Shown here: in pieces, positions 11,741-23,818 of the stretch | Position numbering within the stretch: the stretch's first letter is position 1 | How the letters are laid out: every line of letters begins with the position of its first letter | Assembly (NCBI GenBank): GCA_943736015.1 | Contig: OX031062.1 | Location: 26,633,462 to 26,697,461, forward strand | Source: Tridacna crocea | Lineage: Eukaryota > Mollusca > Bivalvia > Cardiida > Cardiidae | Direction: 5' to 3' | Length of the DNA: 64,000 nt | Notes under the pieces: model-generated | What the model was told of the DNA's origin: nothing | The model's input: the letters and a program-made list of their open reading frames with translations, nothing else | The model's database searches: none | Program-made: the position numbers and the translations under genes

Positions 11741-12083
11741 GTACCACTTATTGATCATTGGTTTGCTCCAAACTTAACAGAAAATACTCGAGCTCAAATT
11801 ATATTGAAGTTTTATTTCAAAACATAAAAGATAATAATAGTAATAATAATCTAGTTTTTTTTGTGAAAGTCGTGTTTGATTCTACAAGGAAAAAAACTTT
11901 TTTTCATGTTGAATTATAACATGATCCAATATTCAAGTATGATAATATATAATAATGTATTTCCCAAGGTCAAGTATGCTATTTTTCTGTTTTTTTTTCC
12001 CATTAAGTTCCTCATCAATTTCCACATGATATTGGGGAGAGGAAGGAGTTTCAGTTAATCCATCCAGTGGTGCAGAGTACAGT

Positions 12084-12640
12084 GTTACAGGAGACCACTC
12101 CTCCATGCATAGCTTCGTCCCAATTTAACTACACCTGACAACTGCGCCAGAGAGATATCTCTTTGGCTCGGTTGTGGTATTGGTCTTTAAATCGTTGAGA
12201 AACGAGGATATTTGTCCATTATGGTTCGAATCCTGCAAGATGCTGTTTGTACTTGAGCTATGCATTTATTTGTTTTTCATGTTATGGAGTTTGTTCATAA
12301 GATGGGGGCTTGTTCATGACCCTTTGAACCATTTATCCCATTTGTTGTCCAAAGTTGGACTTTTTGCCAAATAAGGCTTTGAGTCGTCAATAAATGATGA
12401 ATTTAAGAGGGGTCTGTTACGGTAGACCACTCCTCCATGCACAGTTTTGTCCTGATTTAGATAAAACACCTGACAACTGCATCAGAGGGATATCTTTGGC
12501 TCAGTGGTTATGGTATTGGTCTTTTAATCCACAAAAAACAAGGATACTTGTCCTTCATGGTTTCAAATTCCACCAGATGCCGATTGTACTTTAGCTATGC
12601 ATTTATTTGTTTCTTTGTTACGGACTTTGCATAAGAACAG
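12084..12640 (+). mobile_element. Dimeric tRNA-derived SINE, copy 1
   Basis: Two similar ~220-bp halves (12084-12303 and 12415-12640) each contain gaccactcctccatgca, a tRNA-like head (tctttggctcagtggttatgg) and tatgcatttatttgttt. A ~111-bp spacer holds cccatttgttgtccaaa and gagtcgtcaataaatgatg. The same half-spacer-half order occurs at 45866-46395 on the other strand. It ends ~25 bp before the B2 acceptor. Confidence 0.83.
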
Positions 12641-12666
12641 TTAAGATATACATGTTGTTTTTGCAG

Positions 12667-12826
12667 ACAATAACGAATGCAATGGTGAAGACAACAGCGG
12701 ACCTGTACAGTGCCGTGTTTGAAGATAATCCAGTACAAATGGTCACTATTTCTGAAATTGCAAGACCTGCCAGTCTACCAGATGGCTTTGTGCCAACGAT
12801 TACATCTGTGCAATTGGGAATATGTG
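12667..12826 (+). CDS. Exon B2: second half of Cys-bracketed domain 2
   Basis: The exon follows tgtttttgcag in phase 0 and ends TGT G before gtaaga, phase 1; 53 codons. It carries the B-exon ending: a Pro-x-Leu-Pro-x-x-F-V-P-T-I-T stretch, then SVQLGICG with the single Cys. B5 has the equivalent GLPDDVIPTVT and FTLC. A dimeric SINE ends only ~25 bp upstream of the acceptor, so the remaining branch point and pyrimidine tract are squeezed into that space. Confidence 0.88.
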
Positions 12827-12940
12827 GTAAGAAATTGTGCACTAGAATAAAAAATATAACATTAGGGTAAACAGTTATTTAGTCCCTAGAGATTCTATCC
12901 TTTACACATGACCAATGATATAGTGATAAGGAAGGTGTAA

Positions 12941-13143
12941 TTAATTCTTTACCAAAGATAAAATTCTAAGCTGGCCCAAATTGAAAGCGCGTGCCGATGA
13001 CAAAATAAATGTGACTCAAAAATTGAAATTTGTTTCCAGCAAGGTAGAAAATATTGTAGGAAAAGCAGAAAATGCTGGTTACCGGCATTTTCTCCTTTTT
13101 CCACAATGTTTTCTAAAAGCTTCAGGGTGTGGTAATGGGTTAA
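12941..13143 (+). mobile_element. Hairpin MITE copy 9, abutting copy 10
   Basis: It runs from ttaattctttacc to ggtaatgggttaa, with a ~25-bp deletion in the right subterminal block. Its right TTAA is also the left TTAA of copy 10. Confidence 0.88.
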
Positions 13144-13368
13144 CCCATTACCACACAATCCCTACTTTTGACGCCCCTGAGAAAGAAGCCTTTAGAAAAC
13201 ATTGTGGAAAAAGGAGAAAATGCTGGTAACCAGCATTTTCTCCTTTTCCCACAATGTTTTCTACCCTTCACTAAACAAATTCCAAATTTTCAGTCACTTT
13301 AATTTTGTCGTCTGCAAATGCTTTGAATTTGTACCAGTCTAAAATATTGTCGTTTGGTAATGGGTTAA
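13140..13368 (-). mobile_element. Hairpin MITE copy 10, abutting copy 9
   Basis: A full-length element runs from ttaacccattacca to ggtaatgggttaa in reverse orientation. It is inserted exactly at, or formed beside, the terminal TTAA of copy 9. Confidence 0.9.
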
Positions 13369-13507
13369 GAGAAAATTAAGCTGTGCTGAGACACGCTCAA
13401 CCAAGGTCAGCCAGCACAGATTGCGCAGACTCGCAGCATTTAAGATAGGGTGTAATGGCTTACCAGATGTATTTGACCCCTTTTTTCACAAAGCATTGTC
13501 TGTATCC

Positions 13508-13736
13508 TTAACCCATTACCACACAATCCCTACTTTTGACGCCCATGAGAAAGAAACTTTTAGAAAACATTGTGGGAAAAGGAGAAAATGCTGGTAACTA
13601 GCATTTTCTCCTTTTCCCACAATGATTTCTACCCTTCACAAAACAAATTTCAAATTTTCAGTCACTTTTATTTTGTCGTCTGCAAATGCTTTCAAGTTGG
13701 ACAAGTCTATAATATTGTCATTTGGTAATGAGTTAA
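13508..13736 (-). mobile_element. Hairpin MITE copy 11
   Basis: It runs from ttaacccattacca to ggtaatgagttaa; central gctggtaactagc has one arm mismatch. Confidence 0.9.
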
Positions 13737-13770
13737 TTGTCTTAAAAGCAAAACGTCAGATCTATAGACT

Positions 13771-14000
13771 TTAACTCATTACCAGATGACGAAATTTTAG
13801 GTTTGTCCAAATCAAAAGCATTTGCAGATGACAAAATAAATATAATTGAAAATTTGAAATTTGTTTTGTGGGGGGTAGAAAACATTGTGGGAAAAGGAGA
13901 AAATGCTGGTTACCAGCATTTTCTCCTTTTTCCCACAATATTTTCTGAAGGCATCTTTCTCAGGGGCGTCAAAAGTAGGGATTGTGTGGTAATGGATTAA
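13771..14000 (+). mobile_element. Hairpin MITE copy 12
   Basis: It runs from ttaactcattacc to ggtaatggattaa with a full hairpin. It is the fourth copy within 1.1 kb (12941-14000). Confidence 0.9.
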
Positions 14001-14231
14001 TAGCTCTTATTATGATGAATTGCTTCGTGTAATGCATCACAGAGATCATGTTCTCTGGCTAGATGGCATTCTACAAGCACTCATCTATCTAATATGGGAA
14101 TTCTGGCTACAGAACCAAACTACTTTTCAATGCAAAACCATTACTTTGAATTTCAAACCAAAATGCATGTTTACTAAATAAAACTCAACCTGATGCGATT
14201 CATTCAGCTATGATAAGCTAGCATGAACTTG

Positions 14232-14450
14232 TGCACCAGCCATTTATTAAAACAGACCTTACAGGGGGCTTTGGTAATAGCTTCAGTGTAAGCTCTACTT
14301 TTCCCTGGCATTTTGGGTCATAGCGGCATGTAACTTATCCACCTGTCATTTACTAAAAAAGCCCTTCAGGCGGCATGGTTAATGGCTTCAGTATAAGCCC
14401 TACTTTTCCCTAATATTTTGGGTTGATGATGGGTCATAGCAGACAGGTTG
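14232..14450 (+). repeat. Two-copy ~110-bp tandem repeat
   Basis: catttattaaaacagacct...ctacttttccc-like blocks occur twice in a row with ~15-20% divergence; both contain tagcttcagtgtaagc-like and ttttgggt words. Confidence 0.6.
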
Positions 14451-15008
14451 AATCTTGGGGCATGCTTTTGCAATTGTGCTGCTCATTTGATACCTATTTA
14501 TAAATCTGATTCAACAAATGGAAAAGAACTCTACATACGATAACATGAATTGTCTGCCCTTGTCTGTATCAAAATAGCCTATATTTTCATTCTTGATGTA
14601 CTGTATATGTGGACATATACATGTGTTGGACAATTTGCGAATTTTCTACGTTTTGCATATGGAATTGTTTGCTAATTGAAGATACTTACTATTTGTTGGT
14701 ATGATTGTGAAAAAAGTATGAACAGAAATGTTTGGGAATTTTTCACATTTTCGACACTGCAAAAATTTCCATGTTGCAAAAATTTCCATGTAAACATAAC
14801 AAATTCTGGGTGGAAAAATTATCTTGTACTGACTCTATAGGTAAAGTAGGCTTTAGATAATAAATATATACTTATTTACACATTAGCTACAAGCTGATGT
14901 GTAATTGTGGGAAATCAACGAAACATGCTGCACACACATTACATTCTACACTTATGATTGCTTTTTTTAATTTGAAAAAGAAAGCATTTGATTTCTTTTC
15001 TGTTTTAG
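14451..15008. other. Intron upstream of L3, nothing but a tiny repeat
   Basis: A 17-bp tandem pair (tgcaaaaatttccatgt) lies near 14758-14792. No exon seen. Confidence 0.5.
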
Positions 15009-15071
15009 GGGTTTCCACCACAACGATTGGCCCATTTTCAACTCCTATTTCAGTTGAAGGTACAACACCAG
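15009..15071 (+). CDS. Exon L3: Thr/Ser/Pro linker
   Basis: A 63-bp exon lies after ttctgttttag and ends CCA G before gtaaat; phase 1-1, 20 full codons. The peptide starts GVSTTTIGPF and ends EGTTPG. The start GVSTT is shared with L4 and the end TTPG with L1 and L4, so L1, L3 and L4 are likely paralogues. It joins B2 to A3 in frame. Confidence 0.82.
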
Positions 15072-15358
15072 GTAAATGTCCACATTTTGATAACATTTTC
15101 ATCTTGTACTTATAGCTGAGGTATTACAGTTCCTCACTTTATTTTTACAATTACATTTATGTTTATGGCAATGCATTTTATAATTTGATATGTCATCTTT
15201 TCATCAATATTCTTACAGTACAGGACTATATGTAAGTACCAGCAGCCCACACAAGTTTAAATCCTAAGTTGCATGATTAAGTTTGAACAGACTGGTACAG
15301 TGTAGTTAGAACTTAGTTACTTGTTTTACCTTTGTTGTCTCAGTTTTCCGTACACATT

Positions 15359-16880
15359 TGAGCTCACCTGAGCACAGAGTTCTCTAGGTGAGCTTTAGTA
15401 ATAGCTTTAGTGATAGCGCTGTGTTTGTTTTCCTTCATGCTCTGTTAGTCATGCATCGTCCAGACATCAATAATTACCTTATTTGCACTCTAGAAGCCAC
15501 CTGTACAATACTCAAAAACTTGGACGGAATATTTGTCTTGATATCTCGAATGTAATATTGGTCAAAATGGAGGAAAACACTAGTAACAAGGTCAAATCAA
15601 AGAAAACTTTTCATGCACTCTAGAGACTAGATATTCAGTCTGACACTCATGAAACATAGAAAGTTTGTCTTGATTTTATCTCGGACAAGATTGATATTCA
15701 GTCATATTGGCGTGAAAGAAGGTCCAATCTTTGAAAAACCTCGTGCTCTCTGTTTTCAGTCTGATACTCATTATAATGTTCAGAATGTTTGTCTTGTAAT
15801 TATCTCAGACAAATGCAATATTAATGCTGTTAGGCAAAAAGGTAGGACATCAGGTCAAATCTTAGAAAAATATTGTGTGCACTCTAGAGGCCACATTTTC
15901 AGTCTGATTCTCATTAATATTGCCAGAATGTTTGTCTTAATGTTATAACCGACATTTATAATATTAGGTCATGATAGGTAAAAGGTACATGTCAGGCACC
16001 AAGTCAAATCTAAGAAAAACCTTGGTTACACTCCAGAGGCCACATTTTCTGTCTGATTCTTATGAAACATGGTCAGAATGTTTGTCTTGATGATGTCTTG
16101 GACAAGTTTGAAATTGGGTAAAAAGCTCAGTCACTGAGCTAAATCATAGAAAATCTTGTGTGCCCTCCTTTTCAGCATAATTGTAATGAAAATTGTCAAC
16201 ATCTTGTCTTGGCGATATCACAGATAAGTTTGAACCTTGATCTATTTGAATTGTAAAGAGGGTCATAGGGTAATATTCAGAAAATCCTTTTGTCCAATGT
16301 AGAGGTCACATTTTTAGTCTGGTACTCACGAACCTTTGTCACTTCTGAACAAAAGGTAAGCCACTGGGAAAAATCCTTCCAGAAGCCACATTTTGAATCT
16401 GATACTCTTGAAACTTTGAATATTTGTCTTGAAGATATCTTGGACATGTTCAAATCTGGTTACTTGTAGTTAAAAAAGAGGTCTCCATGTCAAAAATATA
16501 ACAATCTTCTTTGCACTCTGGAGGTGAAATAAAATGTCTGATACTGCTGTAACTTGGTCAAAATGTTTGTGTTGCTGGTATCTGGGGCATGTTTAGATGG
16601 AAAGTAAGGTCACAAGGTCAGATCTTAGCAAAAATTTGTGTACACTTTACAGGCATTATTTTCAGTCGATTGTTCATACAACCTCGTATATATGTTTGTC
16701 CTTATGATATTTGGAACAACTTCTAATCAAATCAGTTTCAGTGAAAATGTAGGTCTCTCGGGTAAATCTTAAGAAAAATGTGTACACTGTAGAGGGAGAA
16801 ATTTAGGTACGATATTCCATGAAAAGTGGTCAGGATGTTTGTTTTGACGGTATCTTGGAAAGATCTGAAATCTGAATTGT
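15359..16880 (+). mobile_element. Helentron-like element with ~160-bp tandem monomers (1)
   Basis: The start is agctcacctgagcac...aggtgagct. About nine diverged monomers follow, each with gaggccacattttcagtctga, tcagaatgtttgtctt, aagtttgaa and ggtcaaatct words. No clean 3' hairpin is found, so the 3' end is uncertain. Family assignment is from structure (tandem core plus inverted subterminal pair) and is an inference. Confidence 0.7.
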
Positions 16881-17505
16881 GAGCAGTTGGCTTTTTTAAT
16901 TGGAATATATTGATAAGCTACCAGTATAAGTACCTCAATCCCTTATCGACAAAAACAATAATAATGATTGAAGATGAGATCGAACAAAATTCCCAGACAC
17001 ATGAAATAATTCAGGTTCAAATACATCTGACATGCTGAGGAAAATTACACTCGGTAATCAGATTATTAGAGATATGGATTGAAGCATATAATTGGTAGTT
17101 AACATGGACCTTAAATGCATTTTGAAGTACAAGATAAATACAGGATGCATGGCATCATAGAAGCTGCAGTGTTTTGGTGGACACTTTCAGAAATATGGAC
17201 TCTCTTGCTAAAATGCAGAAAAAAATAGATAATTCTAGAACAAAGGGAGGAGCTTGCATAAGAATCTTTCATTATCATTTTTATAAACTGATAATGCATA
17301 TGTGAAAAAAAAATGTGAGGACATTGGAAATTTAAAATTTCTCTTCAAAATTTGAAAATATAGAAATTGCGCAATCAAGTACAGCATTATCCATGTATTG
17401 AAATTACTATTTAAACTTCTGTAGGGGTATTGAAAGCGATACTGTGGAATTATGTAAATATTATTAAAGGTGATATTAAGATCATTGTTATTCATGTACA
17501 ATTTT

Positions 17506-18644
17506 TACCTCCACTGGCCAAAGGCAGCGGGTTTATGTCATGGCCAGGTGTCTGTCGTGCGTCAGCCCATGCATGTGTCCGTCCATCTGTGGGTGCATTA
17601 CCTTTTATTTAAAAAATTTGTTCTCTGAAACTAGCTATTCAGTTTTGATGAAACCTCAAAGAAATGATCTTTGCATGGTCCTCTTCAAAATTCTTTGACC
17701 AAATTTGATACCTTCAAAAACTCTGGTTGCCATGGCAACAAAATTGAAAAATATTGAAAAATTTTTGAAAGTCTTCTTGTCTGAAACCATAAGGCCTAGT
17801 TCTACCAAATTTGGTATATAGCTGTATCTAGTGGACCTCTACCAAGTTCCTTCAAATAAAAGCCATGGGGTCAAAGTTGGCCTCACCCTGTAGGTCACAG
17901 ATTTTATATAGGCTTATATAGGGAAAACTTTAAAATCCTTCTAGTACCTATCCATAGGGCATTGGGTTACCAAATTTGGCATATTTCTTCATCAAGTGAT
18001 TGTCTACCTAGAGGGCCCCAAATTATAGCCCGGTGGTCAAATTTGGCCCAGCCCTGTGGGTCACAACTTTTATATGGGTTTATAAAGGGAAAACTTTTAA
18101 AATCTTCTCATATTACCAAGTCGAAAGGGCTACTCAGTTTGGCATCTAGCTTTTTAGTTATCTACCAAGGGTGCCTGAATTACAGCTCTGGGATTTCATT
18201 CAGCCCCATTTTGGAGGTCACAAAGTTTTTTCATGTGCTCATATAGGGAAAACTTTAAATATCTACTTGTAGCTAGCCAAATTTTAAACTTTATAAGTCA
18301 TCTTGTTAATAACCTAATAAAGACTAGGGCTACTAAATTTAGCCCTGTCTTATGGGTCTCGTGCTTTACAGGGCCTTTCATAGAGAAAACTTTGAAAATC
18401 TTCTTGTTTATAACCACATATTGGTATGGGGCTCTATATTGTGGACCTCCACCAGGATTCAAGTAATTATAGCGTTGCGGTCAAAATTGGCTTCGGCCAG
18501 GGGTCATAATTTTCGCATAAGATTTTATAGATAAAATTTTTATGTCTTCAAGTTTGAAACCAATTGGCAAAATATTGTAATGTTTGGCTTGTGTTTTTAC
18601 TTATTAGGCAGTGGAGCAATACAGGGCCATCATGGCCCTATTGT
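17506..18644 (+). mobile_element. Helentron-like element with ~170-bp monomers (2)
   Basis: It starts cctccactggcc and ends ggcagtggagcaatac followed by the palindrome gggccatcatggccct and attgtt. The 5' ctccactg pairs with 3' cagtggag. The interior has degenerate tandem units with ccaaatttggyat, ggtcacagattttata and gggaaaactttaaa. Confidence 0.75.
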
Positions 18645-19232
18645 TATCAATTATCTTTTTTTAGTGTTTCATTTAAAAAAAAATGATTTATATAATATTC
18701 AGCAACTTTATTCTTAAACATGATCTTCCTGTATCTTAGCCTGCTTGTAACAAGGTGAATCTTCACATTTCTGCTCCAGAACCAGCATGTTTTACCAAAG
18801 TCTCCATGACGTCATTTCCCAGCGACGTTAGTTTTTATTGAATTTTGGTAATCAGAAGGTAGATTGTTTTTTGTCAGTGTACTTAATTTTTGTACAATAA
18901 AACAGGGAAATTTTGAGTACCACGCACTGGAATGGTAAAACTTTGCATTATCATAAGTTTGTTGTACGGTCACCTAGCAGGGGACTTGAAAACTTGTTAT
19001 GTCTGTTACAAATAATGTTGCCACCTCGCCTTTGGCTGCGGACGACATGATTCTCCACAGCTGTGAACAAGTTTCCAAGTCTCCTGCCATCTGACCGTGC
19101 AACTGATAATGTAAATTAGTATTTTAGTAGTGCATATTCCTTGTCATTTTAAGTTGATGAAACATGTAATTAGTATCCTTTTTATTTGTTCATTTGTTTT
19201 GTAAAAGGCAGGTCACTTTGGATATTTTTCAG
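18645..19232. other. Intron upstream of A3, nothing recognised
   Basis: AT-rich intron; no repeat or exon recognised apart from the A3 acceptor region. Confidence 0.5.
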
Positions 19233-19504
19233 GAGTCTGCCAAAAGATACGAATTCGCTCATCCAATGCATTAGAGATAGGTGTCCTTGCAGAAGTACAT
19301 CCATCTGATGAGAATAGTCTAGGGATTTTTGATGGGAGTCCACTGGAACTGCAAGCACAGAATGAGACCGGAAATACAGAGCAATCAATTTACTTCTCCT
19401 TTATCGAACCAGTCAGACTTCTAACGTTTCTTTTCAAGACACAAAACATCGAATCCTTTAACATGACATATTTGACTCAAAATGGTGATACTACAGTACA
19501 TGTT
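19233..19504 (+). CDS. Exon A3: first half of Cys-bracketed domain 3
   Basis: The exon starts after atatttttcag and ends CAT GTT before gtaagt; phase 1 to 0, 272 bp. It begins GVCQKI and contains SSNA, then GIFDG, then an N-E-T sequon, an aromatic strand, and NIESF. It is the closest relative of A4 (shared GVCQKI, SSNA, GIFDG, N-I-x-S). The pair A3/A4 with B3/B4 is the most similar outside the terminal tandem, which implies an earlier whole-cassette duplication. Function unknown. Confidence 0.9.
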
Positions 19505-19596
19505 GTAAGTTTTTCAGAATTGCCTGGTAACATTTCTGCTAAAACACTTCAAAAACAAGATTAATATATGGCTGGCAATACACGAAAAGGGGCATT

Positions 19597-19821
19597 CAGA
19601 CATTCGAGTAAAGTGACGCCTCGGATCAGCCTGCGCAGTTCTCACACACGAATTCGAAACGGTACTTTATGACATTAGGTTTTGTCCTTCAGGAGACTAG
19701 CACAATACAGAAAATTACATGAAAATGGAAAGTGTCGGCTCAGATTGGCCTGCATGGACTACGCAGGCCTGCATGGACTACGCAAGCTGATCTCGGATGA
19801 CACTTAATGCAAATGTCCGAT
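19597..19821. mobile_element. MITE with ~35-bp TIRs
   Basis: gacattcgagtaaagtg and gatcagcctgcg at the left are mirrored by cgcaagctgatc and cacttaatgcaaatgtc at the right. It carries an internal duplication of the gcatggactacgca block. Confidence 0.72.
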
Positions 19822-19939
19822 TGTTCCTTTTCCTATGGTGCAGGCTGTTTATTGTGTAAACCTGCAAAAGATTCAAGAATTATTCTCTGATTTATTGAAT
19901 CTAAATCTCTTATGTTTTTTTTTTCACTCATCAGAGACT

Positions 19940-20692
19940 GCATGTGTTCACACTATATATCACATTTTAAGTCCGATATTCTAAAGATATTGAAAAATAT
20001 TTTTGTCTAGGTAATATCTAGGACAAGTAAGAAAATTAGTCACATGAGGTCAGTAAGTTAGTCAATTGGCCAAATCTTTGAAAAACTTTGTATGGATGCT
20101 AGAACAATTCAGTGCTATTGAAAATTTGTGAGAATGTTTGTTGTGGTGACATTTCGGACAGGTTTGAAAAAGAGTAAAATTGTGCGAAAGTCTAAGTCAC
20201 TGGAACAAATCCTGCAGAAAACTGTGTTTGCACACAGGATGCCACAGTTTCTGTCAAATACTCATGGAAATAGGTCAGAATGTATGGCATGATATTCTGG
20301 ATAGGTTTCAAAAGGGATCACAAGGGATCATGTGGAAAAAGAACTCCTTTGTTCAATTCAAAGAAAAACCTCATGTGCCGTCGGTACTCATTAAAGATGA
20401 GAAGAATATTTTTCTTGATGATGTCTCGGATGAGCCAGAAATGGTTCTTTCAGATCTAAAAGCATCTTAGAAAAATTCTTTGTGTACACCATAGAGGCTA
20501 TATATTAAGTTCAATACTTCGGACAAGTCTTGGAGAGTTACTTTGTACATTGTAGAAGCCAGATTCTATAGACAACGCTAGTGAAAGTTGGTAAAAATTG
20601 TTTTTTGATAGTACTTGGAAGGGTTTGAAAATGAGTCATGTTTGGTCAAAAAGGCTCATGTGAGCGACCCAGTGCCCTTGTGGTCCCCCTGT
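19940..20692 (+). mobile_element. Helentron-like array remnant (3)
   Basis: Diverged ~150-160-bp monomers lead to gtgagcgacccagtgccct and a degraded terminal palindrome at ~20692. The 5' end is not recognisable. Confidence 0.6.
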
Positions 20693-20981
20693 TTATATTA
20701 TCAACTGGTGAGATTGTCTATTGGAACTTAGACAGGCTTGAAGCAAACAATTTCTATTACAGGTTTCAAAAGCTTGAGTGATCTTGTCAATATTAATACA
20801 ACCATTCCTTAATGTTTTTTTTTAAAAAGACCATATTGTGGTTTGCTTATAGTTTATATATCCTGTCAGAGAATGAAACGTTTGATAGTCTAGTCTGTGG
20901 TAATTGAAATACATTAATCTTCAAAATATTCAATTCAATTGTATTGATTTCAAATTGTCAAAGTTTACTCATCTTTTTCAG

Positions 20982-21153
20982 CCTGTGAAGAATCCTGAAC
21001 ACTTAACCACTCTGAATGGTTGGCCTCCAGGCAATGATGAAATACTGTTAACCGGTATTTTAATTGACAATATAAAGCGTTTAACAGGTCTTGAAGACAG
21101 TGAGATTAGCACCATTTCGGGTGTGATTATGGAAGTTTGCACCAACTTTCCAG
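20982..21153 (+). CDS. Exon B3: second half of Cys-bracketed domain 3
   Basis: The exon starts after catctttttcag in phase 0 and ends CCA G before gtaaat; 57 codons plus 1 base. Key motifs are TTLNGWPPGN, LLTGI, an N-I-K-R segment, and LEDSEISTIS leading to MEVC. These are shared nearly word for word with B4, and the skeleton (I-x-x-I then a single Cys) is shared with B2 and B5. The single Cys probably pairs with the Cys at the start of A3; that is inference. Confidence 0.9.
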
Positions 21154-21539
21154 GTAAATTTTCAACTCCACCTTGAGTGATGGTCCAGGAACCTTAGTTA
21201 TGCTTAATAAAATAATTGTAGAATCAGATAGTGAGTCATGCACAACAGTCAGAATGCTAAAGATCCAGGCCACAACGGGATCAAATGTGCGTTTGCCATG
21301 GTGTTAATGTCCAACCTATGACTTTTTACTTACGAATGAATTATAGTATTAAGTAGCAGAATTTATCAACCAAATAAAAGCAACACAACCCCCAAAAAAC
21401 ATTTCATTATGAAAATCATATGCCATACACAGGAACCATATCAGTAGATTTAAGGTCAAGGTCACAACAAAGTCATGCATCAACTAGAAGAATGGAAAAG
21501 AATAGAATAATCATAATTGAATATTGATAGGATTTCTTT

Positions 21540-22255
21540 AATATTTCTGTGCCAGTTTTTATACTCTGCCATCTTCTCCGTTTGTATGTCCCTTCGTTCG
21601 TACACCTGTTTCTTTTGAATGCAACTCGTCCCACATTTCTTGACTGATTGGATAAAATTTTCACAGAATGTTATCCATAATGTGACCCAGCGCATATTGT
21701 CAAGGTTTTGCGATTTACAGCTGCATCATGGAAAAAGGGTGTTTCATGTCATATTCACTTCATTTCTTGTGAAAGAAACTGCTCCCACATTTCTTGATGG
21801 ATTTGGATAAGATTTTTTCACAGAATGTTTCCCATCATGTGACCTAGCGAATATTATCAAGGTTTTGCAATTTATATCTGGGCCATGAAAAAGGGGGCTT
21901 CATGTTGTTATATTTCATTCCATTTCTTTTGAACGCAAATCCATCCATATGTCTTGATTCTTTTTTAATTTTCACAGAAATTTCTCTTCATGTGACCTAG
22001 TACGTATTGTCAATATTATTTTGTGATTCATAGCTGCATCATAGAAAAAGGGGAATTCATGTTATATTTCACTTTTCACTTATATCTCTTTAATTACTGG
22101 ACATATCTCAACAGATTTGGATTAAATTTTCACGGATCATGTGACCTAGCTCATATTGTCAGGGTTTGGGCTTCAGTCTTTATTATAGCTAGCTCCTTGA
22201 ATAGCAGCCATGAGGCAGGGTATATTGTAGCGACGGCACTCATGTTTATTTACAA
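21540..22255 (+). repeat. Diverged ~147-bp tandem array
   Basis: Four to five units carry ttcttgattgatt-like, ttttcacagaatgtt, atgtgacctagc and atattgtcaaggttt words at about 147-bp spacing. It lies in the B3-L4 intron. Confidence 0.65.
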
Positions 22256-23084
22256 ATGAATTTCAATAAAACTTTTGCAGAATGGGCAATGTGTTTTCGT
22301 GCAGACTATGTTTTCTCGTGCAGTTAATATGTGCATAGGCTAAAAGTTAAGATTAAGGCGAGGACATGCATGTTTGTAAGAGTTTTGTCCATACTCAGTA
22401 TTCAGATTACAGAAAATGATAATAGTATTTTTGGGGGCATCAGTTAGTACTTCTTAGTAACACGTTTTTTTAAGGTAAAGTTGCCTATGGCAAAATGATT
22501 TTTTGTTGTCATGTAATTTATAATAACATTTCAGCAGTTTCCTTGCTTTAGATATGCTAGTCTTGACCTGCAAGAAGGGGGATTTTAGACCCCCATTAGC
22601 CGCTTATAGCTGTATTTTTGTAACTTTTTTTTTATTTATTTGCCCTTTTTTATAAGAAAAAAAATTGTAGATATTTTTTGTCTGTCAGCCACTGAATCGA
22701 CTGTTTCAGTAATAGATTCATAGTGTTTGTGCAGCTGTAAATGTCAAATGCAACGCATATCTGCCAGAATATGATACATTTTCTTTTTGTTTTTGGTCAA
22801 CGGAATTTAACCAATATTTCTTGTACAAAAAAAAAAAAACATTTCAGAAAACCACACCTTCATCAAATCTGTATTTAAAAGGTTTCTTTGCAAATTCTGA
22901 AATATATTGTAGACTAAAATAAAATTTCAATGGTTTTCATTAAACCACAAAACAGCCATAGTGATGGTGTTTCTTGAGTGTGAATTACCTGAGAAGTTTG
23001 ATAAACAGGAAAGCTTCTTGTTCGCAATTGTAAAGGTTTTCGAAAATGTAAACAAAAAATTGTAACACCCCACAAACAGAGTTA
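22256..23084. other. B3-L4 intron, nothing recognised
   Basis: AT-rich with several A and T homopolymers; no clear element or exon. Confidence 0.5.
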
Positions 23085-23815
23085 CGAGAATGCTTTTGGG
23101 GGTATACTAGAGTATTGTCGTCTCTCTGTCCGTCCTTCCAGAGGTCTACTAAAATCTTGTCCTGAGCAAAAGTACCAAAGTATAAAAGGTATTGACTTCA
23201 GACCTTTGATGTACATAGATTACATGGCAGACAATTGCAGAGGGAATGGTTCCTATCTCTTTCTTCAGTATTCAAGAAGTTGTTGCCTTTCTGTTCAGGT
23301 TTTTGGCTTTTTATAACAGCTTTTGACTTGATACCTCATAGATAGAGATTGACTACATTGAGGACAGGTGCAGTGCACAGTATTGGCAACTTTGTATACA
23401 TTATTTCCAGTCTAGTCCCTCTTTTGTTCTTTGTCTTTTGCATTAAACATATAAAAAGTTATTGACTCCAAACTTGAAACACATATTGATATAAATTGAA
23501 AGTAAGTACAGTGCAAAAGATCTGAAACTCTTTCTGTAGTATTTTTGCCCAATATATGCAGAGAATAACTTCTAAAACATAAAAGTTACTTACTTCACAT
23601 TTCATATACAGATAATTCGTGTCGAAGATAAGTGCAGTGCGCAATGTAGTGCACAAGATCCATAACTTTGTCTTCGTCCATTTTTGAGTTATTGCCTTTA
23701 CTGATTTGTTTGGTCCTGAGCATAACTTTAAAAGAATATGATTTATTGTCTTCAACCATGAAATAAAAAAATGACAGTGAGGACAAATGCATTGTACAAA
23801 ATCTGTTATCCTTTT
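23085..23815 (+). repeat. Diverged tandem array starting at a gggggtata word
   Basis: It begins with gggggtatactagag and tctgtccgtcc, like the array at 52961, and continues with attgacttcaaac and gtgcagtgcacaa-like units of ~150 bp. Confidence 0.55.
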
Positions 23816-23818
23816 CTA

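Noticed and set aside
12084-12640. Short frames with SLAQWL-type peptides, also at 45786-46396 on the minus strand
   Set aside because: These are translations of tRNA-derived SINE heads, not proteins.
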